Positions 35,298-43,840 of a DNA stretch of 64,000 nt are shown here, piece after piece. The position numbers and the translations under genes are program-made. Source of the DNA: Oscillospiraceae bacterium (GTDB taxonomy: Bacteria > Bacillota > Clostridia > Oscillospirales > Ruminococcaceae); contig JAFWVK010000024.1 of assembly GCA_017518255.1 (NCBI GenBank), positions 31,117-95,116 of the forward strand, given 5' to 3'. How positions within the stretch are numbered: position 1 is the first letter of the stretch; each line of letters begins with the position of its first letter. Under the pieces are notes generated by a model. That model was not told where the DNA came from. It saw nothing but the letters and a program-made list of their open reading frames with translations, and searched no databases.

Positions 35298-36599
35298 ATG
35301 GAAAAGAAAGAACATTTTTCGATTGACAGTATTCTGGAGGATATGTCTGCCGGAATTCTGATTCTCAAATACGACGGACAAATCATTCTGCACAACCCCG
35401 CAGCAGAGCGGATTCTCGGTCTGCCGGAATCCGCTCTGAAGCACAGCAGCATCAGCAGGCTTCTGCAAAGCGCAAGCGAAAATGACACCCTGTTTGCCCC
35501 GCTCCTCGAATCGCTGCAGCAAAAGAAAAGCATTTCAAAAACACTCCCGTATTTCCGGAACGGCGAAATGATGTACGTGCATTTGATGACGGATCCGCTC
35601 GGCAGCGGACGCACCGGCATGATTGCCGAAATCAGTGACATCACGGATGAGACCCTGCTGTTCATCGCAAACAAGCGCCTTGCAAATCAAATCACAAATC
35701 TCATGAATTCTTTTGTGGAAGTCATGGTCACAGCAATTGAAGAAGAATCCAAATACAACGCCAATCACACCAAAAGCATGGTGCAGTACGCAAAAAAATA
35801 TCTGGCATGGCTTGAATCTGAGGGGAAACTGACTGAGCTCACAACCGAACCCAGCGAAGCGCTTCTCATGAGTATCTGGCTGCACGATATCGGCAAACTG
35901 CTGGTTCCGCACGAAATCATGGACAAACCGACAAGGCTCGGCAGCGCGGAAAAAGATGTCATGCACCGCATCGAAACCGCATTGCTGCTTCTGAAAATTC
36001 AAATGCTGGAGCAGCCGGAGCAGAAGCCGGAAGCTGAGAAAAAAATGCAGGCACTTGCGGATGCAAAGGAACTGATCCAATCGGCAAATGCTTCCGGTTT
36101 TCTAAGCGATGACATCATTGAAACCCTGCGGAATGCAGCACGGATTCCCTGCCCCGCGGCAGACGGCTCCGAGTCTCCCCTGCTTTCCGACAGTGAACTG
36201 GAGGCAATCACCGTTCAGCGCGGCACACTGACTGCCGCTGAACGAAAAGTAATTGAGTCACATGTCAGCCTGACCGGAAAGCTGCTCTCAAAGGTAGAGT
36301 TCCGCGGAAATTACAGAACGGTTCCGAAGTGGGCAGCCGCACACCACGAACTGATGGACGGTTCCGGATATCCCGACCGTTTACAGGGTGACGAAATACC
36401 GAACGAAACAAGACTGCTGACGATTCTGGATATCTACGATGCACTGACCGCCGAGGACCGGCCCTATAAGCCGCCGCTGAAACCGGAAGAAGCCTTTGCG
36501 ATTCTGCGTGATATGGCAAAACAGGGAAAGCTTGACAGCACAATTCTTGAGAGCTTTTATGAAAGCGGCGCATGGCAGCGCGGGCAGTCTGAATCATGA
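35298..36599 (+). CDS. PAS-HD-GYP protein, putative cyclic-di-GMP phosphodiesterase
   Basis: The 433-residue soluble product has a PAS domain at about residues 10-115 (GQIILHNPAAERILGL) and an HD-GYP domain at about 140-425. Metal-binding motifs seen are NANHTK (about 154), LHDIGK (about 195), HHELMDGSGYP (about 348) and DIYDALTAEDRPY (about 378), so the GYP signature is intact. About 90 residues of extra helical sequence separate the two halves of the HD core. Family members hydrolyse cyclic di-GMP, and some act on other cyclic dinucleotides. It follows the 72-residue gene by 83 bp, probably in the same transcript. Confidence 0.9.
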   Translation: MEKKEHFSIDSILEDMSAGILILKYDGQIILHNPAAERILGLPESALKHSSISRLLQSASENDTLFAPLLESLQQKKSISKTLPYFRNGEMMYVHLMTDPLGSGRTGMIAEISDITDETLLFIANKRLANQITNLMNSFVEVMVTAIEEESKYNANHTKSMVQYAKKYLAWLESEGKLTELTTEPSEALLMSIWLHDIGKLLVPHEIMDKPTRLGSAEKDVMHRIETALLLLKIQMLEQPEQKPEAEKKMQALADAKELIQSANASGFLSDDIIETLRNAARIPCPAADGSESPLLSDSELEAITVQRGTLTAAERKVIESHVSLTGKLLSKVEFRGNYRTVPKWAAAHHELMDGSGYPDRLQGDEIPNETRLLTILDIYDALTAEDRPYKPPLKPEEAFAILRDMAKQGKLDSTILESFYESGAWQRGQSES

Positions 36600-36667
36600 A
36601 CTGAGCCTTCTGTCCTTACATGGGCAGGAGGCTTAATCTGTCCAAAAAAGCTGTCTGTAAACGGAAA

Positions 36668-36704
36668 AAGCAGAACCGGATTCTCGAAAAGATCGGTTCT
36701 GCTT
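36668..36704. terminator. Bidirectional terminator between HD-GYP gene and tRNA-Leu
   Basis: An 11-bp perfect stem, AAGCAGAACCG and complement, is followed by TTTT on the minus strand (end of the tRNA) and TTGATTTTAT on the plus strand. A weaker hairpin with G-U pairs lies just after the HD-GYP stop at about 36604-36632. Confidence 0.85.
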
Positions 36705-36715
36705 TGATTTTATAA

Positions 36716-36799
36716 TGCTGCTGACCGGACTTGAACCGGTACGGTGTATCCACCGAGAGATTTTAAGTCTCTTGCGTCTGCCGATTTCGCCACAGCAGC
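36716..36799 (-). tRNA. tRNA-Leu (anticodon UAA)
   Basis: The minus strand folds into an 84-nt class II tRNA. It has a 7-bp acceptor stem GCTGCTG/CAGCAGC with discriminator A, a D-arm, an anticodon stem AGAGA/TCTCT around the loop CTTAAAA (anticodon TAA), a long variable arm, and a T-arm with GGTTCAAGTCC. CCA is not encoded. The long variable arm and the A at the discriminator position are typical of tRNA-Leu. Confidence 0.95.
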
Positions 36800-36811
36800 T
36801 TCTGTGTCCAT

Positions 36812-36840
36812 ATTATATCACAAACGTGTATAATTGTCAA
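36812..36840 (-). promoter_or_regulatory. Promoter of tRNA-Leu
   Basis: On the minus strand a consensus TTGACA, 17-bp spacer and TATAAT end 12 bases before the mature tRNA 5' end. Confidence 0.9.
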
Positions 36841-36958
36841 GGCAGGGGGCGTTTCCCTGCAATATGCTCAAAAGAAAAATTTCTTTATGTGCCTTTCCCC
36901 TCCCTGCGCCGGAAAAACACACGTATTCTGTTTTTCTTAGCAGCCGAATAAAAAACAA

Positions 36959-36990
36959 TTCCCCGAGGCAATTTGAAACGCTTCGGGGAA
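36959..36990 (-). terminator. Terminator of the small Cys protein gene
   Basis: On the minus strand an 11-bp stem, TTCCCCGAAGC with one G-U pair, is followed by TTGTTTTTTATT, four bases after the stop codon. Confidence 0.85.
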
Positions 36991-36994
36991 AATC

Positions 36995-37225
36995 TTAACG
37001 GATATCTGCCGGATTATCATACGGATAACTGCAAAGAACACTGTCCAGATACTTGATTCCGCGAAAATATTTACAGATAGAAGTGCCTTTTTCCGCGCAT
37101 TTATGTTCTTTGGTATTTTCCGCTTCATTCCACGGACAGCGCATCTGCTCCCAGCCAATATCATCACTGGCTAAATCAATATCCATATTCGCACCTTTCA
37201 GTTCTTTCACAACCTGATGATTCAT
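36995..37225 (-). CDS. Small cysteine-containing conserved-type protein
   Basis: The 76-residue product has DIGWEQMRCPWNEAE near residues 22-36, EHKCA, SICKYF and SVLCSYP. Four spaced Cys residues in a compact acidic protein could bind zinc or an iron-sulphur cluster. An AGGAGG site precedes the ATG, and a clear terminator follows the stop, so it is a single-gene unit. I recall similar small proteins as uncharacterised in clostridia but cannot name a family. Confidence 0.7.
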   Translation of the reverse strand: MNHQVVKELKGANMDIDLASDDIGWEQMRCPWNEAENTKEHKCAEKGTSICKYFRGIKYLDSVLCSYPYDNPADIR

Positions 37226-37287
37226 CTTGTGATTCCTCCTGAATTCATACAGATTTATCCCGGCAGAACAAATCCGGAAAGGAAAAT

Positions 37288-38781
37288 TTACTCCGCCTGT
37301 TCAGCAGAAGACTGTGCAGCACGTTCTCCTCTTTCGTGAAGCCGCTTCATTTCCAGTGCATTGCTGACATTACGAATCCAGAGATGATAAACGCTTCCGA
37401 TCTTATGCTTCTGCGCGAGATCACACTCCAAAACAGCATAGCCGAGCATATTATCCTGAAAATGAACCGGTGAGAAATAGAAGACCGAGGGCTTTTCCCG
37501 GTTTTCCGGAAAATCCGGAATCAGCAGCTTTGTCTCAAAGTTATACATCGGCGAATCGCCGCAGTGCTGGGTTTGCCCCAAAACAACGGTATTCTGCGGT
37601 ACGGCATGCAGAACATTCCGCATCACTTCCGGATAACCGTCCGTAAAGGGGTGATCCGTATCCAGCCAGTCCTCCCGCAGGCAAAGCCAGAAATTCCGGT
37701 ACGGACGAAGCAGATACGAATTATACATGATCCCGTACAGCGCTTCATGCACCGAAGGCTTTTCCGTAATGCTTTCAAACATGTAGCTCATATTCAGTCT
37801 TCCGAGATCGACCTGATCCTGCGTATCGGCATTGGTCAGATTCTGATAGTTATGAACCAGCGCAGAACTGAGTATTTCATGCAGATATTCCTTATCGGTT
37901 CCGCATCCGCAGCTGTCACCGCAGATCAGTCCGTTAACGGCAGACTGTGCTGCCGGCAGCAGTTCGGCATCCGGTTCAATCAAAGCACGGATCCGGTTGA
38001 CGGCTTCGGCTGCGGATCTGCCGGTTTCCGGAACATGCGTGGTGACAGTCAGGTGATTCAGCATTGCTTCCGCCGTTGCATCATGGCCGGTAACGATCAC
38101 ATCGTCCGGAATGCGGATGCCGTGTTTCATCAGGCGGTTTGCCAGACCGATTGCAAGATGGTCGCTCGCGCAGATAATTGCTTCCGGCAGCTTGATTTCA
38201 CCGCTGACGATACGGTCTGCCAGTGTTTCGCCGCCGGTATACCAGAAATCACCGTAGAAGATTTTATCCTGTTCGACGGGAATATTCCGCTTTTCCAGCT
38301 CCTGCGTAAAGCCTCTGAGACGCTCTTCCGCAACTTCGTGTCCGTAATAGCCGGAAAGATAGTAGATGTTTTTGCAGCCGTGATGATCGAGCACATGTGC
38401 GGTTATGGCTGCCATTGTTGCAGCATCGTCCGTATTGACGATCGGATAGTCTCCGAACGCCAGATCGACCGATATCACCGGTTTCTTGCAGGATTTTTTC
38501 AGCTGTTCGAGGAGTTTCGCCGCAACCCACGGAATGTGATCCTCGGTCAGGGTGCTGGTATCGACAATCACGCCGTCCAGCATATCGAAATTGATGAGCT
38601 TGAAAATATTCAGCTCACCGTTCAGATAATCACGGAAATAATGGACAACCTGAACCAGCGGCGTGAAAACGAACACATCGTAATCGTAAGCACGGCACTG
38701 GGCAAATACGCCCTCCATAATCCGCTGAGCATAGATGCCCTCCGGAAATGTTGTCAGAAGTCCGATTCTTTTTCTTTTCAC
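37288..38781 (-). CDS. LacI-like sugar-sensing domain protein lacking HTH and GGDEF domains
   Basis: The 497-residue product starts at a GTG with GGGGGTG in front. Residues 5-280 are a periplasmic-binding-protein-1 fold of the LacI/GalR type (GLLTTFPEGIYAQRIMEGV, ISVDLAFGDYPIVNTDD, VIVTGHDATAEA). There is no HTH at the N-terminus and no signal peptide, so it is cytoplasmic. Residues 290-470 match the helical-plus-beta region that in clostridial diguanylate cyclases or kinases links this sensor to an output domain. The protein ends in a short coiled coil (NALEMKRLHERGE) just where such an output would start. It may work by protein interaction or be a truncated sensor. Confidence 0.8.
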   Translation of the reverse strand: MKRKRIGLLTTFPEGIYAQRIMEGVFAQCRAYDYDVFVFTPLVQVVHYFRDYLNGELNIFKLINFDMLDGVIVDTSTLTEDHIPWVAAKLLEQLKKSCKKPVISVDLAFGDYPIVNTDDAATMAAITAHVLDHHGCKNIYYLSGYYGHEVAEERLRGFTQELEKRNIPVEQDKIFYGDFWYTGGETLADRIVSGEIKLPEAIICASDHLAIGLANRLMKHGIRIPDDVIVTGHDATAEAMLNHLTVTTHVPETGRSAAEAVNRIRALIEPDAELLPAAQSAVNGLICGDSCGCGTDKEYLHEILSSALVHNYQNLTNADTQDQVDLGRLNMSYMFESITEKPSVHEALYGIMYNSYLLRPYRNFWLCLREDWLDTDHPFTDGYPEVMRNVLHAVPQNTVVLGQTQHCGDSPMYNFETKLLIPDFPENREKPSVFYFSPVHFQDNMLGYAVLECDLAQKHKIGSVYHLWIRNVSNALEMKRLHERGERAAQSSAEQAE

Positions 38782-38810
38782 GATTGCACCCCCAGCAATT
38801 CATTTTTCTC

Positions 38811-38839
38811 ATTATAGCACATTATAACGGAAAAATCAA
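38811..38839 (-). promoter_or_regulatory. Promoter of the LacI-like sensor gene
   Basis: On the minus strand TTGATT, 17 bp and TATAAT with a TG-containing extended -10 lie 29 bases before the GTG start. Confidence 0.8.
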
Positions 38840-38851
38840 TGCATACAAAGA

Positions 38852-39187
38852 AAAAGATTCATCCGGAATCATTTTGAACCTGTCATGGAGCCGGGCACTG
38901 CCCGTTATACTTCATTACGGCGGAAAACGAAAGGGGCGGTGAATGAAAAGATTCAACCGGAATCATTTTGAACCTGTCACGGCGCCGGGCACTGCCCGTT
39001 ATACTTCATTACGGCGGAAAACGAAAGGGGCGGTGAATGAAAAGATTCAACCGGAATCATTTTGAACCTGTCATGGAGCCGGGCACTGCCCGTTATACTT
39101 CATTACGGCGGAAAACGAAAGGGGCGGTGAATGAAAAGATTCAACCGGAATCATTTTGAACCTGTCATGGAGCCGGGCACTGCCCGG
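38852..39187 (+). repeat. 94-bp tandem repeat, about 3.6 copies
   Basis: Units begin at about 38852, 38946, 39040 and 39134 and are nearly identical; the fourth is cut at GGGCACTGCCCG. Each unit holds the palindrome CGGGCACTGCCCG and the string GGGGCGGTGAATGAAAAG, which looks like a ribosome site with a start codon. As 94 is not a multiple of three, readings of about 40 codons end in the next unit. The rest of the 38782-39249 gap holds no gene. Confidence 0.92.
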
Positions 39188-39211
39188 CGGAGGCTTTTTC
39201 CGGCAGAATAA

Positions 39212-39239
39212 AGCGCCCTGTCCGAAAGAACAGAGCGCT
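39212..39239 (-). terminator. Terminator of the GH9 cellulase gene
   Basis: On the minus strand AGCGCTCTGT pairs with ACAGGGCGCT (one G-U) and is followed by TTTATTCTG, about 10 bases after the stop codon. Confidence 0.8.
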
Positions 39240-39249
39240 CTGTGATTGA

Positions 39250-41619
39250 TTAAGCTTTCGTAATATCAACATCCAGACCTGCCAGATATTTCAGAAGCTT
39301 TGTCAGGTCATCGGTTTTCACGCTGCCGTCATGGGTTACGTCCGCATTCATTTTTCCTTCGTCGGTAACACCGCATTTGGTATCTTCCGCAGCAACTCTT
39401 GCAAGCAGAACGGCATCCAGAACATTGACTTCTTCGTTGCAGTCCACATCGCCCGGCATGCCTTCTTCCGGTTCCGCCGTCTTGACCGCTTCAGAGACAG
39501 CCAGCAGATAAATCAGCGGAGAATTCCAGTAAATTGTAATTTCATTTGTGGAATAGCTCTCGGAATTGTCAATGTAGCACTTTGCAGACGGCTGACCCTT
39601 GCAGTATGCCTTTGCAGCGCTGTCTTCGAGTCCGGAGTTTACGCCGCCGACAAGCATACCCGGCTGTGCAGTCTTCATTGCCATTGACGGACGGTGATGC
39701 GGATTCAGCGGTGAGACTGTGCCGAATCCTGTAACAAAGCAGGTTCCGAGCGGATTTTTGCCGAGCAGGTAATTCAGAACTTCATTTGCTTCATCCTGAT
39801 AATCCGCCAGGGAAAGCAGTACACCCGCATTTGCAATTGTCATATTGCTGCCCCAGTTATACTTGGTAATCGGGGAACCGTAGGGGCTTCTGTTGACAAC
39901 AGACTGATATGACTTTGCAGAACTGTTCAGGGATGCAATTGCTTTTGCACGCTGTTCACTGTTGGTTCCGTTTTCTTTCATGGTTGCCAGCGCGATATTG
40001 CCGTAATCGCCGACGGTAGACCAGTCCATACCGGTGCTGAGCGTGCTGACGGTTGCGAGATACTTCCCGTCGCCGGTTGCGCGGTACATCTGGCATGCTG
40101 CCCAGAAACGCTCGTCTCTGTCAGTCTTGTCGCCGTATTCACCGGTAGAGATATCGCTCGGATTCTTGAAGATGAAGCTGGTGTTCTGCTCCAGGAAGCC
40201 CCATGCCTTTTCCGCTGCTGCAAGGCAGGTATTTGCGAAATCAGCATCAATCGGAGCATAGACTTCTGCTGCCAGTGCCATGGATGCACAGAAGTCAGCA
40301 GTTGCAGTGGTAGAAACGGGCGTCACAATCAGCGGTTTGGTTTCTGCAGTCGGCATGACATAGCCGGGGAATGTTGCACAGCTGACCTTGTGGTATACGC
40401 CGCCGTCGGATGCCTGCATTTTCAGCATCCATTCAAGCTCATAGCGGGTCTCATCCAGAATATCCGGAACCGAATTTCCGCTTTCGGGAATGCCGACGCT
40501 GTCATTGAAGAAGGTCGGATTTGCCTGATATGCGAGCATCAGGTCAGCCACTGCTTTGGCAGCAGCAACGGTATATCTGCCGTAGTCGCCCGCATCGTGC
40601 CAGCCGCCGCTGACATCAATCTTCGTGCTTGTTCCGTAAACGGTTGCGAGATCGGTATGACAAGCCTTATGACCGAACGTATTGTCCTTTACCTCACAGC
40701 CGCAGCGCTGGAGATAGAACATTCTGATTGCATCGTTCGTAAGCTTTTCATAGGGATTATCTGCAATGACAAACGGATAGGAATGATCGAGATCACCGCA
40801 GGCGATGTAATAGGTTCCCGGATCGGTCACCGAAGAAAAGTCTGCGAGATAATCGGTTTCGTCGGCGCTTGCATTCGCAATGCCTTCGGAAAGCCTGCCC
40901 TCAAAAACGCTTTTCCCGGTATCGGCATTGACCACGGAGAAGGAGGACTGTCCGCCGGCACGGACGACTGCCACCTTTTTGTCATTGGTTCTGTATCCGA
41001 CCTGATTCGTGAGAATCGGCGCCTGATACGGACCGATTGTGGAATAATCCACTTTGGAATCGTCAATCAGTTCCAGAGAAACATTGTCCAGATAAACGGT
41101 ATGCTGCTGGGGCGCATTCGGACTGTTCTTCTGGACACCGAGATTAAAACAGAATTTCGACATAATATCTGTTTCGTACTCCATCGTAAAGTCGTAATCC
41201 ACTACGGTTGTCGTACTGGAAATATCAAAGCCTTTCCAGGTATACGCCTGATAGGTTCCGCCGTTCTGCTGAAACATGGACTCAACGTAGCGGTCGGCAG
41301 AGCCGGAGATTTCGTAGTGCAGATGATAGACACCGTTCTCATAAAGCGGAACGATATCATAATAGAGCTGCACTGCGTAGTTGACTGTTCCGAGCGATGT
41401 GATATTGACGGCGAGCTTGCCGTCAACGGTAGAAAGCGTCGCGGCACCGCCGCTCTCCTTGTAAATCGCCCAGTCTGTTGTGCCTGAGTCAAACGTGGAA
41501 TTGGTGATGAGATTGTCTGCCGCGGCTGCTGCGGTCGGTACCGTCGCAGCCGCCGCTGTTGACAACATGATACATGCTGTCAGCACAGACAAGCATCTCC
41601 TGCTGCATTTCTTTTGCAT
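39250..41619 (-). CDS. Dockerin-bearing GH9 endoglucanase with CBM4-like module
   Basis: The 789-residue product has a signal peptide (1 to about 34), a CBM4/9-like jelly roll (36-185), a CelD-type Ig domain (about 200-285), a GH9 catalytic domain (about 290-705) and a type I dockerin (about 725-789). Catalytic features are GGWHDAGDYGRY near 338 (the Asp pair), NPHHRP near 639 and the acid Glu in STNEITIYW near 691. The dockerin has two calcium loops (DVDCNEEVNVLD and DVTHDGSVKTDD). It should hydrolyse cellulose or beta-1,4-glucans on a cellulosome, docking to a cohesin not in this window. It forms a single transcription unit. Confidence 0.95.
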   Translation of the reverse strand: MQKKCSRRCLSVLTACIMLSTAAAATVPTAAAAADNLITNSTFDSGTTDWAIYKESGGAATLSTVDGKLAVNITSLGTVNYAVQLYYDIVPLYENGVYHLHYEISGSADRYVESMFQQNGGTYQAYTWKGFDISSTTTVVDYDFTMEYETDIMSKFCFNLGVQKNSPNAPQQHTVYLDNVSLELIDDSKVDYSTIGPYQAPILTNQVGYRTNDKKVAVVRAGGQSSFSVVNADTGKSVFEGRLSEGIANASADETDYLADFSSVTDPGTYYIACGDLDHSYPFVIADNPYEKLTNDAIRMFYLQRCGCEVKDNTFGHKACHTDLATVYGTSTKIDVSGGWHDAGDYGRYTVAAAKAVADLMLAYQANPTFFNDSVGIPESGNSVPDILDETRYELEWMLKMQASDGGVYHKVSCATFPGYVMPTAETKPLIVTPVSTTATADFCASMALAAEVYAPIDADFANTCLAAAEKAWGFLEQNTSFIFKNPSDISTGEYGDKTDRDERFWAACQMYRATGDGKYLATVSTLSTGMDWSTVGDYGNIALATMKENGTNSEQRAKAIASLNSSAKSYQSVVNRSPYGSPITKYNWGSNMTIANAGVLLSLADYQDEANEVLNYLLGKNPLGTCFVTGFGTVSPLNPHHRPSMAMKTAQPGMLVGGVNSGLEDSAAKAYCKGQPSAKCYIDNSESYSTNEITIYWNSPLIYLLAVSEAVKTAEPEEGMPGDVDCNEEVNVLDAVLLARVAAEDTKCGVTDEGKMNADVTHDGSVKTDDLTKLLKYLAGLDVDITKA

Positions 41620-41962
41620 AATAGCCCCCTCTTTGCCGGTTTTCCGGCAGAATATAATCAGTCTGCGAAAGCTGCGGATTCAGCCCCTCTCTGACTGTCT
41701 CCGGCGACTGCATACAGGAACTGCCCTCTCATGTAACCCGTAAAAACATGCGGAATGCAGTATGCAGCGCCGGAGAAACAGCTTCGCAAACACAGGACAA
41801 GGAATGCCTGTATTTTTATTATAAATGATTGACAAAGAAAATGGAATGGAGTATAATACATATTATATGATGTTTTGTGCAAATATTGCCGAAGAAACCG
41901 GATGCAGACACAATAAGGATGATTGACCGGATAAACGGTCAATCATGTAACGGAGGACTGTT
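41620..41962. other. Divergent intergenic region between GH9 and surE
   Basis: This 343-bp stretch holds the surE promoter at 41829-41857 and, on the minus strand, only a weak candidate -10 (TATATT, about 41656-41661) for the cellulase gene. I see no gene or structured RNA in it. Confidence 0.5.
41829..41857 (+). promoter_or_regulatory. Promoter of surE
   Basis: TTGACA, a 17-bp spacer and TATAAT lie about 105 bases before the surE start. Confidence 0.85.
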
Positions 41963-42712
41963 TTGGAAAAAATGAATGAGAAAAAATTGATCCTGATTAC
42001 AAACGATGACGGAATTGAAGCGGACGGACTGCTCCGTCTGGTCAGAGCTGCCGCCGCATTCGGGGATATCTGGATTGTGGCACCGGACGGGCAGCGGAGT
42101 GCTGCCTCCCACAGCATTTCGCTGCATTCCCACATCGACGTATTCCCCGCACCGTATCCGGTCAGCGGCGTTCATGCTTTTACTTGCAGCGGAACACCGG
42201 GAGACTGTGTCCGTGTCGGCAGTCTCAATATCACGCCGCGCAGACCGGATGCCGTCTTTTCAGGTATGAACAGGGGCTGGAATGTTGCAACAGACGTTCA
42301 GTATTCCGGCACGGCGGGTGCGGCATTTGAAGCTGCGTTTCAGGGGATTCCTGCCTACGCCTTTTCCGAGGATGCTGCGGAATGCCATGATGTATCGGAG
42401 GCATATCTGCCCGGTCTGCTGGCGGAGCTTTTGCAGATTCAGCCGCCGCGCGGTCAGATTGTGAATGTGAATTTCCCCTGCTGCACGCTTGCGGAATGCA
42501 GGGGCATTCTCCGGAACAGAACCGTTTCGGAGGGGATGGTTTACCGCGATCATTACGAATTGGTGGAACAGCTGCCGGCGGGCGGAATGCGGCTTGCGGT
42601 TCAGGGCGAATATCAGTCCGAAGCAGAGGAAGGCTCCGATCTGCGGGCAGTTTCGGAAAATTACATCTCTGTCGGATATGCAAACAACATCGGCTTTCCG
42701 GTACTGAAATAA
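41963..42712 (+). CDS. surE: 5'/3'-nucleotidase SurE
   Basis: The 249-residue product begins at a TTG set by a GGAGG site 6 bases upstream; the ATG three codons later is the alternative. Metal-binding and active-site motifs of SurE are present: ITNDDGI near residue 12, the Ser in GQRSAASHSI, and SGMNRGWN, followed by YSGTAGAAFEA. The family removes phosphate from nucleoside monophosphates and short polyphosphates, using a divalent metal, in the cytoplasm. The length is usual. The next small gene follows by about 110 bp. Confidence 0.95.
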   Translation: MEKMNEKKLILITNDDGIEADGLLRLVRAAAAFGDIWIVAPDGQRSAASHSISLHSHIDVFPAPYPVSGVHAFTCSGTPGDCVRVGSLNITPRRPDAVFSGMNRGWNVATDVQYSGTAGAAFEAAFQGIPAYAFSEDAAECHDVSEAYLPGLLAELLQIQPPRGQIVNVNFPCCTLAECRGILRNRTVSEGMVYRDHYELVEQLPAGGMRLAVQGEYQSEAEEGSDLRAVSENYISVGYANNIGFPVLK

Positions 42713-42822
42713 TTTAGTATTTGCAAAAAAACGCGCGCAATCAATGGCAAAGGCAAAAGCATACGGCGGTTTTTCGTATATTCCTGTTCGTTCACGGGCA
42801 TACTGTATCTGAGGTGAGAATC

Positions 42823-42996
42823 ATGCATTCCAAAAAGAAATCATTTGCAGATGCCGTAAAACAGCCGCTTCCGGAAGCAGAAATCCAGCGAAATGCCCGG
42901 CACGGAAAAACCGCATCCCATCTGTCAGAAGCAGGAGATTTGCCGATTGATATTCTCGAAAAGGAAATCCCGAAAACGGATCTGCACGATATGTAA
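42823..42996 (+). CDS. Small hypothetical protein
   Basis: The 57-residue product starts at 42823 behind a GAGGTGAG site; an earlier in-frame ATG at 42721 lacks one. The sequence is hydrophilic, starting HSKKKSFADAVKQP and ending with an acidic helix (DILEKEIPKTDLHDM). A GC-rich hairpin (about 43005-43040) follows. I do not recognise it. Its good ribosome site and terminator support a real gene. Confidence 0.55.
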   Translation: MHSKKKSFADAVKQPLPEAEIQRNARHGKTASHLSEAGDLPIDILEKEIPKTDLHDM

Positions 42997-43096
42997 AAAA
43001 ACAAAAACGGAGCATCTGCATCGGATGCCCCGTTTGATATGGATGATGCATAGCATATCCGCAGCCGGCAGCATGACGCCGCACTGCGTATTTGTG

Positions 43097-43369
43097 TTAC
43101 CGGCTCTCGTCGCTGAAGCCGCTGTCAACCAGCTCAACCAGAGATGCAACAGCCTGCTCTTCATCAGTACCGTCTGCAATAATCCGGATTGCAGTTCCGC
43201 CGACGATGCCGAGCGAAAGAATGCCGAGCAGAGACTTCGCATTTACGCGGCGCTCTTCCTTCTCGATCCAGATTGCAGAACGGAATTCATTGGCTTTCTG
43301 AATGAAGAAGGTTGCGGGACGAGCGTGAAGACCGACCTGATTCTGAACCATAACATCTTTGATACACAT
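43097..43369 (-). CDS. HPr-family phosphocarrier protein
   Basis: The 90-residue product starts at the ATG at 43369 behind AAAGGAGAG. It has GLHARPATFF at residues 13-22, with the phospho-His, and VNAKSLLGILSLGI near 45-58, with the regulatory Ser that HPr kinase would modify. HPr carries phosphate from enzyme I to PTS permeases and, as Ser-phosphate, serves carbon catabolite repression with CcpA in Firmicutes. The acidic VELVDSGFSDESR tail is slightly longer than usual. It stands alone with its own promoter and a long leader. Confidence 0.93.
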   Translation of the reverse strand: MCIKDVMVQNQVGLHARPATFFIQKANEFRSAIWIEKEERRVNAKSLLGILSLGIVGGTAIRIIADGTDEEQAVASLVELVDSGFSDESR

Positions 43370-43638
43370 ATACTTTCTCTCCTTTATGATTTTCATGGGA
43401 TCCAATTGCCTGCATAAGCAAGGCTTTCCGTGGATGCTCCGCCATACGCGGAAAACAAAAGCGCAGAGTAAAAGCGGAACACTGCTGATTCCGACATGGG
43501 AGGTTCCGGTTCGGTACAAAGCTGCCTGACCAGCTGTAATCACGATATGTAAATCAGTATACAAATATACATGTCGTATTATTAACCCGACCCCCGATTG
43601 TGTTCTGTTCCATTCTTTCTCCACGGAACCATGTTATC
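43370..43638 (-). other. Long 5' leader of the HPr gene
   Basis: About 265 bases lie between the promoter at 43639-43667 and the HPr start. I recognise no riboswitch or T-box in it and no credible gene. Whether it regulates is unknown. Confidence 0.4.
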
Positions 43639-43667
43639 ATTATACTGATTTTTTTCCTTTCCGTCAA
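43639..43667 (-). promoter_or_regulatory. Promoter of the HPr gene
   Basis: On the minus strand TTGACG, a 17-bp spacer and TATAAT form a near-consensus vegetative promoter. Confidence 0.8.
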
Positions 43668-43756
43668 TCTCTTTTCTACACAAAAGCGGAGCAATCAAGC
43701 AAATTTCTCCCCTATGCTACATTTGAAACGATAGTTCACCTCTCAGTTTGGGCAGT

Positions 43757-43823
43757 TTCACGAAAAAAGATTGTTGAAAACCTTTGGTGGGGTCTCTAGT
43801 TTTCAACAAAAGTTTTTGTTGAA
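43757..43823 (-). terminator. AT-rich overlapping hairpins after trmD
   Basis: On the minus strand, three segments can pair in two exclusive ways: TTCAACAAAA with TTTTGTTGAA (43802-43823), or TTGTTGAAAAC with GTTTTCAACAA (43770-43808). The latter is followed by TCTTTTTT. This is the likely end of the trmD operon. Confidence 0.6.
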
Positions 43824-43840
43824 TGTCACAAGAACGTATT

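Noticed and set aside
38852..39187. CRISPR array
   Set aside because: The 94-bp units are repeated in full with no unique spacers, and no cas gene is nearby.
40390..41487. 365-codon open frame antisense to the GH9 gene
   Set aside because: The minus strand encodes a complete, motif-bearing cellulase. The antisense frame has no ribosome site or domain.
43370..43638. Riboswitch or T-box in the HPr leader
   Set aside because: No conserved T-box sequence, purine, lysine, glycine or cyclic-di-GMP core could be recognised by eye.
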